Position numbers and translations under genes: made by a program. The notes below the pieces were generated by a model. It was not told the DNA's origin. It was given only the letters and a program-made list of their open reading frames with translations, and ran no database searches. From Flavivirga algicola (GTDB lineage: Bacteria > Bacteroidota > Bacteroidia > Flavobacteriales > Flavobacteriaceae), in assembly GCF_012910715.1 (NCBI RefSeq), contig NZ_JABBHF010000003.1:372001-436000 (forward strand): DNA of 64,000 nucleotides, read 5' to 3'. This document shows positions 18,915-27,376 of this stretch, in pieces. Each line of letters starts with the position of its first letter. Position 1 is the stretch's first letter.

Positions 18915-19604
18915 ATGAATAAAACATGTTTAAGAATAGGTCATAGAGGAGCGAAAGGGTATGTTGCCGAAAATACTATAGAATCTATTCAACACGCTTT
19001 AAGTCTTGATGTTGATGGTATTGAAATTGATATTCACCAATGTGCTTCGGGTGAATTAGTTGTGTTTCATGACTTTACCCTAGACAGGGTAACTAACGGA
19101 AGCGGTGAGATTTCAGAACATATACTTTCAGAATTGAAACATTTAAAAGTGAAGGAGCAATACAGTATTCCAACTCTAGAAGACGTTTTGAATCTCATTG
19201 ACAAAAAATGCCTTTTGAATATTGAATTAAAAGGAAAAAATACGGTAGAAGAAACAAGTAGGTTAATCGATTTTTATGTAGACAAGAAGGGTTGGAAATA
19301 TCAAGATTTTATAGTGTCCAGCTTTCAACAGGATTTATTGGCTTCGGTTTATAAAATCAATAAAAAAATACCATTAGGCGTATTAACAGATACCGATTTA
19401 GATCAAGCTATCGCTTTTGGGAAGACAATACATGCTGTAGCTATACACCCAGATTATACGATGTTGACCAAAACACATATTTCTACAATAAAAAGTTTAG
19501 GGTTTAAGGTCTTTACTTATACTGTTAACGATAAAAAAACGATTTCTCGCATGAAAAAACATAAAGTAGATGGGGTGATTTCTGATTTTCCAGATAGAAT
19601 ATGA
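18915..19604 (+). CDS. Glycerophosphodiester phosphodiesterase
   Basis: 229 residues. Hydrolyses glycerophosphodiesters to glycerol-3-phosphate and an alcohol. GDPD hallmarks: IGHRGAKGYVAENT at the N-terminus (catalytic His), DGIEIDIHQ (metal-binding acidic pair), VFHDFTLDRVTNGSG (second catalytic His), and NIELKG. No signal peptide is seen in the chosen start (MNKTCLRIG), so it is probably cytoplasmic. ATG 18915 is favoured because a -7 box sits just upstream and the longer N-terminus (MLNLQRYFWYKN) looks non-native. The stop overlaps the next ATG (ATGA). Confidence 0.93.
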   Translation: MNKTCLRIGHRGAKGYVAENTIESIQHALSLDVDGIEIDIHQCASGELVVFHDFTLDRVTNGSGEISEHILSELKHLKVKEQYSIPTLEDVLNLIDKKCLLNIELKGKNTVEETSRLIDFYVDKKGWKYQDFIVSSFQQDLLASVYKINKKIPLGVLTDTDLDQAIAFGKTIHAVAIHPDYTMLTKTHISTIKSLGFKVFTYTVNDKKTISRMKKHKVDGVISDFPDRI

Positions 19605-20809
19605 TAGAAAAAGACATTATTATTGTTGGAGGTGGCGCAGCAGGTTTTTTTGCGGCCATTAATATCGCTGAGCAAAACCCGAGTTTGAAAGTAGCCATCC
19701 TTGAACGTGGTAAGGAAGGGCTTCAAAAAGTGAAAATATCTGGTGGTGGTCGTTGCAATGTAACACATGCAGAATTTATTCCTTCAGAATTGGTACAAAA
19801 TTATCCGAGAGGTGAAAAAGAATTACTGGGACCTTTCCATCAATTTATGACTGGCGATACCATAGAATGGTTTGAAAAACGTGGTGTGATATTAAAAATT
19901 GAAGACGATGGCCGTATATTCCCTGAGTCCAATTCGTCTCAAACCATTATTGACTGTTTTTTAAGTGAGGCAGAGAAAAAAGGAGTCGAGGTATTGTACA
20001 ACCATCCGGTAAAATCCATTAAAAAGAAGCGTAATCTATGGGAATTAGAAACAACTGAAGGAGGATTTGTTTCAGAAAAAGTTGTGATGACAACAGGTAG
20101 TAACCCAAAAATGTGGAACCTATTGGAAGGTTTAGGACATACTATTTCGCAACCCGTACCTTCACTTTTTACTTTCGATATTAAAGACCCCCGAATAAAA
20201 GATATTCCAGGAGTCGTGGCTCAAAATGTAAGTGTTAAAGTTGTTGATAGTGATTTAGAGTCTGAGGGACCGTTGCTCATTACGCATGTTGGTATGAGTG
20301 CGCCAGCCATTTTAAAATTATCTGCATTTGGTGCCTTAGAATTGGCAAAACGCGATTATAAATTTCAAATTAAAATCAATTTTATAAAGTACGCCTTTGA
20401 AGATTGTTTAGCAGATTTAAAAGTATTCAAACAAGACTTAGCAAAAAAAACGGTGTTTAAATTTTCTCAATACGAATTACCAAAAAGGTTATGGCAACAA
20501 TTGGTGTTAGCATCCCATATTTCAATTTCAACGACATGGGCAGACCTAAATAGGCAACAATTAGAAGCTTTGGCATCGCAATTAACGGAGGCTGTTTTTA
20601 AAGTTACAGGAAAAAGTACCTTTAAGGAAGAGTTTGTTACGGCTGGAGGAATAGATTTAAGAGAGGTGAATTTTAAAACTTTTGAAAGTAAGCTACACAA
20701 AAACCTGTATTTTGCAGGTGAAATTTTAAATATTGATGCCATCACAGGAGGATTTAATTTCCAAAATGCCTGGACAGGAGCTTATATCGTAGCTAAATCT
20801 GTTTATTAA
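19601..20809 (+). CDS. NAD(P)/FAD-dependent oxidoreductase, HI0933/BaiN-like
   Basis: 402-residue flavoprotein of the HI0933/YhiN family. An FAD Rossmann motif lies at the N-terminus (IIIVGGGAAGFFAAINIAE), followed by the family signature KVKISGGGRCNVTHAE, an FAD-contact region (FAGEILNIDAITGGFN) and the C-terminal NAWTGAYIVAKS. The physiological substrate is not settled for the family; one gut homologue, BaiN, acts on bile-acid derivatives, which is irrelevant here. It is translationally coupled to the GDPD gene by a four-base overlap. Confidence 0.92.
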   Translation: MIEKDIIIVGGGAAGFFAAINIAEQNPSLKVAILERGKEGLQKVKISGGGRCNVTHAEFIPSELVQNYPRGEKELLGPFHQFMTGDTIEWFEKRGVILKIEDDGRIFPESNSSQTIIDCFLSEAEKKGVEVLYNHPVKSIKKKRNLWELETTEGGFVSEKVVMTTGSNPKMWNLLEGLGHTISQPVPSLFTFDIKDPRIKDIPGVVAQNVSVKVVDSDLESEGPLLITHVGMSAPAILKLSAFGALELAKRDYKFQIKINFIKYAFEDCLADLKVFKQDLAKKTVFKFSQYELPKRLWQQLVLASHISISTTWADLNRQQLEALASQLTEAVFKVTGKSTFKEEFVTAGGIDLREVNFKTFESKLHKNLYFAGEILNIDAITGGFNFQNAWTGAYIVAKSVY

Positions 20810-20817
20810 TTCAAGGA

Positions 20818-20849
20818 TTGGTCAGTTTGGTATATGTTTTATATATTTG
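20818..20849 (+). promoter_or_regulatory. TTG-N21-TATATTTG promoter and AT-rich palindrome of the toxin-antitoxin unit
   Basis: TTG at 20818-20820 and TATATTTG at 20842-20849 give the flavobacterial promoter form TTG-N17-23-TAnnTTTG, 18 bases before ATG 20868. The -7 box lies in an ATATAT-TTG-ATATATAT inverted repeat (20841-20857), a plausible operator for autoregulation by the antitoxin. Confidence 0.6.
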
Positions 20850-20867
20850 ATATATATAATCTATATT

Positions 20868-21119
20868 ATGGGAAAAACAAAAAAACTGATAGAATTAGAC
20901 GATAAAGCTATCGAGATCCTTGAAAAACAGGCGAAACTCCAAAAGCGTTCACTTAAAAATTATATTGAATATACATTAGAAGATACTGCAGCACGATTTA
21001 GCGAACCTTCAGAAGCGTATAAAACTATGATGGATGATATGATAAAAAGAGACGAAGAAGGAAGTTTGAAAACAACATCTGTTGCTGAGGTTTTAGCTCG
21101 CTATGGAAGAAAATTATAG
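20868..21119 (+). CDS. Antitoxin of a type II toxin-antitoxin pair
   Basis: 83 residues from MGKTKKLIEL. The N-terminal strand-helix-helix (KKLIELDDKAIEILEKQAKLQKRSL then KNYIEYTLED) resembles a ribbon-helix-helix DNA-binding domain; the charged C-terminal tail should wrap the toxin. An upstream in-frame start at 20847 is rejected because it overlaps the -7 box and adds only MIYIIYI. The stop overlaps the toxin start by 17 bases. It probably represses its own promoter. Confidence 0.85.
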   Translation: MGKTKKLIELDDKAIEILEKQAKLQKRSLKNYIEYTLEDTAARFSEPSEAYKTMMDDMIKRDEEGSLKTTSVAEVLARYGRKL

Positions 21120-21375
21120 ATTTTCGTCAGAAGCTAAGCTAGAACTTCACAGAGCTTTATGCTATTTTAAGTTGATGAATAAAGATGGTATGTTTATGGA
21201 TGAATTAATTAGTCAACTGAGGCTCATTACTTCTATGCCAACAGCATTTCAAATTAAGTACAAAAACATTAGAGTGCTTGGGTTTAACAAATTTAACTAC
21301 TCAATCCATTATGTTATTAAAGAGGGAGGTAATATTATAATTTATCATATATTCAATCAAAAACAAGATTTTTAA
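21103..21375 (+). CDS. RelE/ParE-superfamily toxin
   Basis: 90 residues with the ParE/RelE pattern: two N-terminal helices (FSSEAKLELHRALCYFKLMN and DELISQLRLI) and then strands (AFQIKYKNIRVLGFNKFNYSIHYVIKEGG and IIIYHIFNQKQ). Aromatic and basic residues near the C-terminus could act in ribosome-dependent mRNA cleavage (RelE type) or gyrase binding (ParE type); the sequence does not decide which. Translation is coupled to the antitoxin by a 17-base overlap. A DUF1697 gene begins at the very next base after its stop. Confidence 0.85.
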   Translation: MEENYRFSSEAKLELHRALCYFKLMNKDGMFMDELISQLRLITSMPTAFQIKYKNIRVLGFNKFNYSIHYVIKEGGNIIIYHIFNQKQDF

Positions 21376-21921
21376 ATGAAAAAATACATCGCACTTTTAA
21401 GAGGCATTAATGTTAGCGGACAAAAAAAAATCCCCATGGCAGAGTTGCGAGAGTTGCTCACTAATTCTGGTTTAGAAGAAGTACAGACCTATATTCAAAG
21501 TGGGAATGTTATTTTTAAATCAACAGAGAAAGATAGCCAAAAATTGGAATTGAAAATACATAAGGCTATCAAAACACATTTCGGTTTTGAAGTTCCCATT
21601 CTTATAAAGACACCAGAAGACTTACAAAAGGTTTTTGACGATTGCCCTTTTCCTGAAGAAAAGAAAATAAACAGTTATTTTACGTTGTTATATGCTATTC
21701 CAGATAAAGACTTAATTGCTGAAGCTTCGAAAATGTCATATTCAAACGAAGAATTTGTTATAACAGACACCTGTATTTATTTCTATTGTTCAATGGGTTA
21801 CGGAAAGGCGAAATACAACAACAATTTTTTTGAGCGTAAACTAAAAACAACGTCCACAGCTAGAAACTATAAAACAATGGTAAAGCTTTTGGAATTGGTA
21901 TCATCTTCAAACGTGTCTTAA
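21376..21921 (+). CDS. DUF1697 family protein
   Basis: 181 residues, the usual DUF1697 length. Signature N-terminus MKKYIALLRGINVSGQKKIPM; YIQSGNVIFKS; C-terminal KTTSTARNYKTMVKLLEL. The family is widespread, cytoplasmic and biochemically uncharacterised. It begins with zero spacing after the toxin stop, so it depends on the toxin-antitoxin transcript; whether it belongs to that function is unknown. It overlaps the convergent lipoprotein gene by four bases. Confidence 0.93.
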   Translation: MKKYIALLRGINVSGQKKIPMAELRELLTNSGLEEVQTYIQSGNVIFKSTEKDSQKLELKIHKAIKTHFGFEVPILIKTPEDLQKVFDDCPFPEEKKINSYFTLLYAIPDKDLIAEASKMSYSNEEFVITDTCIYFYCSMGYGKAKYNNNFFERKLKTTSTARNYKTMVKLLELVSSSNVS

Positions 21922-22289
21922 TTTCTTGTGAATTCCATCAAAGGGCCGTCTATTTCTGGATGATCAGATAAAAATAAGTTTCCATTTTTGAAATAGTAAT
22001 CATATTCTACAGATAGAATTTTTATTTTCTTTGCTTTCAATGTAAAAGTATAATCTCCTGTATCTAGTATTTGTAGATTTTCATCAGGATTATTAAGAAC
22101 ACTTATTTTCTTGTTTGATAAATCAAAATTCCAAACATGTTCCCCTATTTGAAAATCGACAGGCATGCATTCACAGGTAACATCTATTAAGTGCCAAGTG
22201 CCATTTAAGGTATTTTGATTTGTATTGTCATCATTTGAACAAGATGAAATAAATCCGATTAGAGAAAAAAGTAGTATGATTTTTTTCAT
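21918..22289 (-). CDS. Small lipocalin-like lipoprotein
   Basis: 123 residues with lipobox GFISSC (Cys17), followed by SNDDN, an acidic linker typical of surface-sorted Bacteroidota lipoproteins. The mature part (LNGTWHLIDVTCECMP ... VWNFDLSNKKISVLNN ... GDYTFTLK) is an antiparallel beta pattern like the lipocalin_4/DUF5004-type beta-barrels. Two extra cysteines (CEC) could bind a metal or form a disulfide; this is inferred. No partner is evident. Confidence 0.8.
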   Translation of the reverse strand: MKKIILLFSLIGFISSCSNDDNTNQNTLNGTWHLIDVTCECMPVDFQIGEHVWNFDLSNKKISVLNNPDENLQILDTGDYTFTLKAKKIKILSVEYDYYFKNGNLFLSDHPEIDGPLMEFTRN

Positions 22290-22383
22290 AATATTTTCAA
22301 GGTTTATTTTTACTAGATACTAAATAGCCTATTTGGTTGCGTCAAATTGTAATTTACAAATAGGTGACCAATTGGATATTTCC

Positions 22384-22391
22384 TATTTTTG
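22384..22391 (+). promoter_or_regulatory. -7 box (TATTTTTG) of the mevalonate operon
   Basis: TAnnTTTG match 44 bases before mvaD ATG 22436. No TTG at the preferred spacing upstream. Confidence 0.45.
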
Positions 22392-22435
22392 CCAAATATT
22401 AATTCTCGATATTATAAAGGTAGATTTAAATTAGA

Positions 22436-23545
22436 ATGCTAGAAAAACGATTTATCCCTAAAGTTTATGCAAACTCAGTTGAAAACGGAAGTTTTACATG
22501 GTCATCGCCAAGTAATATCGCTTTAGTTAAATACTGGGGTAAAAAAGAACACCAAATTCCAGGAAACCCATCAATTAGTTTTACACTCGATAGCTGTAAA
22601 ACAACTACAATCTTAAGTTTTTCTAAAAAGGATAATCAAGATGATTACTCTTTTGATATTTTTCTTGATGGTGATAAAAAAGATGATTTCAAACCAAAAA
22701 TCGAAACTTTTTTCAAACGAATAGAAGTGTATCTACCATTTTTAAAAGCCTATCATTTTAAAATTGAAACATCAAATACCTTTCCTCATAGTTCTGGTAT
22801 CGCGTCTTCTGCAAGTGGTATGAGCGCTTTGGCCTTATGTTTAATGAGCATTGAGAAATCATTAATAGAATCTGATACTTCTTTAAAAACGGCAGAAAGG
22901 TTTTTGAACGACGATTTCTTCATTCAAAAAGCGTCGTTTTTAGCGCGATTGGGTTCTGGAAGTGCATGTAGAAGTTTAGAAGGTGATTTAGTAGTTTGGG
23001 GTAAACATGGAGAAATTGATGGTAGCTCGGACTTATTCGGTATCAAGTATCCTTTTGAAGTGCATAAAAATTTTAAGAATTACCAAGACACTGTTTTGTT
23101 GGTTGATAAAGGTGAAAAACAAGTAAGTAGCACGGTTGGGCATAACTTAATGCACGGTCACCCGTTTGCGCAAAAACGCTTTAAACAAGCACATAGAAAT
23201 CTATCTAGTTTAATAAGCGTATTTAAGAATGGCGACTTGGATACATTTATAGGCATTGTTGAAAGCGAAGCATTAACGCTTCATGCCATGATGATGACCA
23301 GTATGCCATATTTTATTTTGATGAAGCCTAATACCTTAGAAATAATCAATAAAATTTGGACGTTTAGGCAAGCAACAAACTCAAAAATTTGTTTTACCCT
23401 GGATGCGGGTGCTAATGTACACGTCTTGTACCCAGAAAGTGAATGTGAACAAGTTTGTGAATTCATTAAGAATGAATTAGTTGTATTTTGTCAAAAAGGT
23501 CAGTATATTAACGATAAAATTGGATTTGGAGCGAAACAATTGTAA
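22436..23545 (+). CDS. mvaD: Diphosphomevalonate decarboxylase
   Basis: 369 residues; converts mevalonate-5-diphosphate to isopentenyl diphosphate with ATP. Family motifs: SPSNIALVKYWGKKE near the N-terminus, NPSISFTLDSC, and the GHMP ATP-binding loop PHSSGIASSASGMSALA, then RLGSGSACRSLEGD. Length fits the flavobacterial form. It heads a mevalonate/prenyl operon with mevalonate kinase 28 bases downstream. The pathway's other enzymes (HMG-CoA synthase/reductase, phosphomevalonate kinase) are not in this window. Confidence 0.96.
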   Translation: MLEKRFIPKVYANSVENGSFTWSSPSNIALVKYWGKKEHQIPGNPSISFTLDSCKTTTILSFSKKDNQDDYSFDIFLDGDKKDDFKPKIETFFKRIEVYLPFLKAYHFKIETSNTFPHSSGIASSASGMSALALCLMSIEKSLIESDTSLKTAERFLNDDFFIQKASFLARLGSGSACRSLEGDLVVWGKHGEIDGSSDLFGIKYPFEVHKNFKNYQDTVLLVDKGEKQVSSTVGHNLMHGHPFAQKRFKQAHRNLSSLISVFKNGDLDTFIGIVESEALTLHAMMMTSMPYFILMKPNTLEIINKIWTFRQATNSKICFTLDAGANVHVLYPESECEQVCEFIKNELVVFCQKGQYINDKIGFGAKQL

Positions 23546-23573
23546 TTTTGCTAAACCAAATCAAAAGTGATTT

Positions 23574-24503
23574 ATGAAAGGACCTCTTTTTTACTCAAAA
23601 ATACTACTCTTTGGAGAGTATGGTATCATTAAAGATTCCAAAGGGTTATCTATTCCTTATAACTTTTATAATGGTGCATTAAAGACGGATGAAAATCCTT
23701 CAGAGACGGCTATTGAGTCTAATAAAAGTTTAAAGGGTTTTGTCAGCCACTTGGAAAATGTCGATTCAAAACTAGTGACTTTTGATTTAGCATTGCTAAA
23801 TCAACATGTCCATGCAGGCATGTATTTCGATTCATCAATTCCGCAAGGCTATGGTGTAGGAAGCAGTGGCGCTTTGGTTGCCGCTATCTACGATAAATAT
23901 GCCCAAGACAAAATTACAGTTTTAGAGAATTTAACCCGAGAAAAACTTCTGAAGCTAAAAGCCATTTTTTCAGCTATGGAGTCCTTTTTTCATGGCAAAT
24001 CTTCTGGATTGGATCCATTAAATAGTTATTTAAGTATTCCTATTCTCATAAATTCTAAAGATAATATTGAAGCCACAGGTATACCTTCGCAAAAGAATGA
24101 AGGTAAAAATGCTGTATTTCTATTAGATAGTGGTATTATAGGGGAAACAGCACCTATGGTGAGCATTTTTATGGAAAATATGAAGCAAGAAGGTTTCCGT
24201 AGTATGCTTAAAGACCAGTTTATAAAACATACCGATGCTTGTATTGACGATTTTTTAAATGGAAATATTAAATCGTTATTTAAAAATACGAAGCGCTTGT
24301 CAAAAGTCGTTTTAAGCCACTTTAAACCCATGATTCCACAGCAGTTTCATGAGCTTTGGAAAAAAGGTATTGAAACAAACGAATATTATTTAAAGCTTTG
24401 TGGTTCTGGAGGTGGCGGCTATATTTTAGGGTTTACTGAGGATATTGATAGAGCAAAACAATCACTTAGTGACTATAAATTAGAGGTCGTTTACAATTTC
24501 TAA
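23574..24503 (+). CDS. mvk: Mevalonate kinase-like GHMP kinase
   Basis: 309 residues. N-terminal SKILLFGEYGIIKDSKGLSI has the GEY/GEH motif of mevalonate kinases, the ATP loop is PQGYGVGSSGALVAAIY, and the C-terminal GHMP motif is KLCGSGGGGYILGF. HGKSSGLDPLNSYLS is the internal conserved segment. Placement after mvaD supports mevalonate kinase (mevalonate to mevalonate-5-phosphate). A phosphomevalonate kinase role cannot be fully excluded, since the GHMP families are similar. Confidence 0.9.
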   Translation: MKGPLFYSKILLFGEYGIIKDSKGLSIPYNFYNGALKTDENPSETAIESNKSLKGFVSHLENVDSKLVTFDLALLNQHVHAGMYFDSSIPQGYGVGSSGALVAAIYDKYAQDKITVLENLTREKLLKLKAIFSAMESFFHGKSSGLDPLNSYLSIPILINSKDNIEATGIPSQKNEGKNAVFLLDSGIIGETAPMVSIFMENMKQEGFRSMLKDQFIKHTDACIDDFLNGNIKSLFKNTKRLSKVVLSHFKPMIPQQFHELWKKGIETNEYYLKLCGSGGGGYILGFTEDIDRAKQSLSDYKLEVVYNF

Positions 24504-24542
24504 CTTTCGTGTATCGTTATTGTTCTGAATTTTTATATTGAG

Positions 24543-24570
24543 CCTTTCTTTGCGCTCAAGGTAAACTAAA
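24543..24570. repeat. Degenerate copy of a dispersed intergenic repeat
   Basis: Between the mevalonate kinase and prenyltransferase genes; its core TGCGCTCAAGGTAAA matches 13 of 15 bases with TGCGCTCAGAGTAAA at 53273-53287. Similar TCGACTGCGCTCA-type elements are common between genes in Flavobacteriaceae. Confidence 0.5.
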
Positions 24571-24609
24571 GCGAAGTGTGTTTCATAATTTCAAATATTT
24601 GGTCTTTTT

Positions 24610-25512
24610 ATGCTAAGCAGAAGGCAAAAACATATTTTACTTAAGTTTTTTAGCTTATTTTCTGTTGTAAGAGGCTACAATATTTTAATTATTATTATTG
24701 CCCAATATTTAACATCCATCTATATTTTAGCCTATAATAAAACATTAAAACAAGTTGTTTTAGATCTTAATTTATTCATGATTGTTTTGGCATCTGCCGC
24801 AACTATAGCAGGGGGCTATATTATAAATAATTTTTATGATTCGGAGAAAGATTTAATCAATAGGCCTATTAAATCCAGATTGGACAGATTAGTGAGTCAA
24901 AACACAAAACTCTCTTTTTATTTTGTTTTGAACTTTTTAGCAGTTATTATGGCTAGCTATGTTTCTTTTAAAGCAGTCCTTTTCTTTTCTATTTACATCT
25001 TTGGTATTTGGTTTTATTCCCATAAATTAAAAAAGTTACCGTTTATAGGAAACCTAACATCTGCTGTTTTAACCATAACACCATTTTTCGCCATTTTTAT
25101 GTATTATAAAAATTTCGAAACGGTCATTTTTGTGCATGCTATGTTTTTGTTTTTAATTATTTCTATGCGGGAGCTTACCAAAGATTTGGAAAACATAAAA
25201 GGCGATTTGGCTCAGAATTATAAAACTATTCCCATTGCCTATGGTGAAAAAATGTCTAAGTTGATGTTGACTATTTTATCTGTTTTAACCCTGGCCCCAA
25301 CATACTTGTTGTTGTTTAGGTTTGAATTAGGGCATATGTATCTGTATTTTTATTTAAGTACATTATTATTGTTGGGTTTTTTGGTAGTGCTATGGAAATC
25401 TAACACAAAGACACATTACCTGATACTTCATAATACGCTAAAATTCATAATTGTACTAGGTGTTTTTAGTATTTTGTTAATTGATATTACAATCGTTTTA
25501 AATAGAATTTAA
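24610..25512 (+). CDS. UbiA-family prenyltransferase (geranylgeranylglycerol-phosphate geranylgeranyltransferase-like)
   Basis: 300 residues, about eight to nine membrane helices. The two Asp-rich motifs of UbiA enzymes are present: NNFYDSEKDLINRP in the first half and DLENIKGDLAQNYKTIPIAYG in the second. Bacteroidota homologues are usually named after the archaeal digeranylgeranylglyceryl-phosphate synthase. Location with mevalonate genes fits a prenyl-diphosphate user, but the acceptor is not known. The stop shares one base with the next ATG (TAATG), so the nitrilase is translationally coupled. Confidence 0.9.
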   Translation: MLSRRQKHILLKFFSLFSVVRGYNILIIIIAQYLTSIYILAYNKTLKQVVLDLNLFMIVLASAATIAGGYIINNFYDSEKDLINRPIKSRLDRLVSQNTKLSFYFVLNFLAVIMASYVSFKAVLFFSIYIFGIWFYSHKLKKLPFIGNLTSAVLTITPFFAIFMYYKNFETVIFVHAMFLFLIISMRELTKDLENIKGDLAQNYKTIPIAYGEKMSKLMLTILSVLTLAPTYLLLFRFELGHMYLYFYLSTLLLLGFLVVLWKSNTKTHYLILHNTLKFIIVLGVFSILLIDITIVLNRI

Positions 25513-26474
25513 TGAGAGACAATATATTAAAAGTAGCACTTGCTCAGGTTTCGCCAGTTTGGTTGAATAAAACAGAAACTCTAAAAAAAGTGGAGCAATC
25601 TATGGTCGATGCATCCAAAGAAAGTGTAGAACTAATTGTTTTTGGAGAGGGGTTGGTACCAGGATACCCATTTTGGTTAGCATTAACAGGGGGCGCAGAA
25701 TGGAATAAGGCAGTAAATAAAGAATTGCATGCGCATTATGTTTCTCATGCAGTTTGTATAGAAAAAGGAGATTTAGAATCCATTTGTGCACTATCAAAAG
25801 CGCATAAAATGGCTGTTTATTTGGGGGTTATAGAACGTCCATTAGATCGTGGTGGACATAGCGTATATGCTTCTTTAGTATACATAAATTCAGAAGGAAG
25901 TATTCAGTCAGTGCATAGAAAATTACAACCAACTTATGATGAGCGCTTAACATGGTCGCCAGGCGATGGCCATGGTTTGCAAGTGCATCCTTTAAAGCAA
26001 TTTACTGTTGGCGGATTAAATTGCTGGGAAAATTGGATGCCATTGCCAAGAGCTGCTCTGTATGGTTTGGGTGAAGATTTGCATATTGCCGTTTGGCCAG
26101 GGAGTGATCATAATACAAAAGATATTACCCGTTTTATAGCGCGGGAATCACGTTCATTTGTCATATCGGTATCTAGTTTAATGGCTAAGAGTGATTTCCC
26201 AGAAGACACGCCGCATTTGAATAAAATATTAGAAAAAGCTCCAGATATTTTGGCCAATGGTGGTAGTTGTATAGCAGGGCCAGATGGAGCGTGGATTGTC
26301 GAACCTGTATTGCATAAAGAAGGTTTAATTATAGAAACAATCGATTTTAATCGCGTATTGGAAGAGCGTCAAAATTTTGATCCCGTTGGACATTATTCAA
26401 GACCAGATGTAACCAAGCTCAGTATTAATAGAACACGTCAATCTACAGTTAAGTTTGAGGACAAAAACAAATAG
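25512..26474 (+). CDS. Nitrilase (carbon-nitrogen hydrolase)
   Basis: 320 residues. Catalytic triad E46 (FGEGLVPGYP), K137 (HRKLQPTYDER) and C171 (GGLNCWENWMPLPR). The CWENWMP form is that of branch-1 true nitrilases, which turn nitriles into acids and ammonia. GDGHGLQV and the C-terminal segment DPVGHYSRPD agree. It has no signal peptide. It starts on the last base of the prenyltransferase stop, although no metabolic link is obvious. The natural substrate is unknown. Confidence 0.93.
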   Translation: MRDNILKVALAQVSPVWLNKTETLKKVEQSMVDASKESVELIVFGEGLVPGYPFWLALTGGAEWNKAVNKELHAHYVSHAVCIEKGDLESICALSKAHKMAVYLGVIERPLDRGGHSVYASLVYINSEGSIQSVHRKLQPTYDERLTWSPGDGHGLQVHPLKQFTVGGLNCWENWMPLPRAALYGLGEDLHIAVWPGSDHNTKDITRFIARESRSFVISVSSLMAKSDFPEDTPHLNKILEKAPDILANGGSCIAGPDGAWIVEPVLHKEGLIIETIDFNRVLEERQNFDPVGHYSRPDVTKLSINRTRQSTVKFEDKNK

Positions 26475-26507
26475 ACATTCCTAAGCTGTCAATCATAAAT
26501 TTAACTA

Positions 26508-26515
26508 TATCTTTG
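26508..26515 (+). promoter_or_regulatory. -7 box (TATCTTTG) of the pseudouridine synthase gene
   Basis: TAnnTTTG match 15 bases before ATG 26531. It overlaps an in-frame alternative start at 26513, which supports 26531. Confidence 0.55.
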
Positions 26516-26530
26516 CAAAAAAACAGAGTC

Positions 26531-27376
26531 ATGGCTAAGCAACAAGGAGGACAAAGAAAAGGGAAAACTTCGGTTGGAAGTTCTAAAAAAGACTTCAAGA
26601 AAAGTTTTGCAAAAGGAAAAGCCCCCTTTAAAAAGAATGATGGTCATCAAAATAAAAAACCATCCAACCCTAGCGAGATTAGATTAAACAAATACGTAGC
26701 CAATTCTGGAGTATGTTCTCGCAGAGAAGCCGATGTTCATATTGCTACAGGTTTAGTTTCTGTAAATGGAAAAGTCATTACAGAAATGGGTTATAAAGTT
26801 AAGATAGGAGATGAGGTACGTTATGATGGTGCTCGTATTAACCCAGAGAAAAAAGCTTATGTGTTGCTTAACAAGCCAAAAGGTTTTGCTACAACGACTA
26901 GTGAAGGTAAGGGGCGAACCGTTATGGATTTAGTTGCTAATGCTACAACTTCAAAAATAAAACCCATTGGTCGTTTAGGTAGGAATTCTAAAGGCTTATT
27001 GTTATTTACCAATGATGATACTATTGTAGACAAGTTTACAAACTCTAAAAATGGAGTAGCTCGTTTGTTTCATATAGAGTTGAATAAAAACTTAAAACTA
27101 GAAGATTTAAAAAAGATTCAAACAGGTTTTAAAGTAGAAGGAAAACTAATTGCAGTTGAAGAAATTAGCTATATTCAGGGAGCTTCAAAGAAAGAAATAG
27201 GTCTTAAGGTTAAAAACACAGGAAACACGATCATTCGTACAATATTTGATTATTTAAAATATGAGATTGAAAATTTAGATTGTGTTGCCATAGGACACCT
27301 TACTAAAAAGGATATTCCTCGCGGTTCGTGGAAGCATCTCACTGAACAGGAATTAAATACTTTAAAAATGCTTTAA
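26531..27376 (+). CDS. rluB: RsuA/RluB-family rRNA pseudouridine synthase
   Basis: 281 residues. A basic, Gly/Lys-rich leader (MAKQQGGQRKGKT, then many K residues to about 50) is followed by an S4 RNA-binding domain (RLNKYVANSGVCSRREADVHI, GLVSVNGKVI) and the synthase domain (YVLLNKPKGFATTT, IGRLGRNSKGLLLFTND). The catalytic Asp of RluB/RsuA enzymes, expected in GRLDxxTxGLLL, is replaced here: the motif reads GRLGRNSKGLLL, a notable loss. The fold assignment is firm but activity is uncertain. Symbol by family only. Confidence 0.86.
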   Translation: MAKQQGGQRKGKTSVGSSKKDFKKSFAKGKAPFKKNDGHQNKKPSNPSEIRLNKYVANSGVCSRREADVHIATGLVSVNGKVITEMGYKVKIGDEVRYDGARINPEKKAYVLLNKPKGFATTTSEGKGRTVMDLVANATTSKIKPIGRLGRNSKGLLLFTNDDTIVDKFTNSKNGVARLFHIELNKNLKLEDLKKIQTGFKVEGKLIAVEEISYIQGASKKEIGLKVKNTGNTIIRTIFDYLKYEIENLDCVAIGHLTKKDIPRGSWKHLTEQELNTLKML

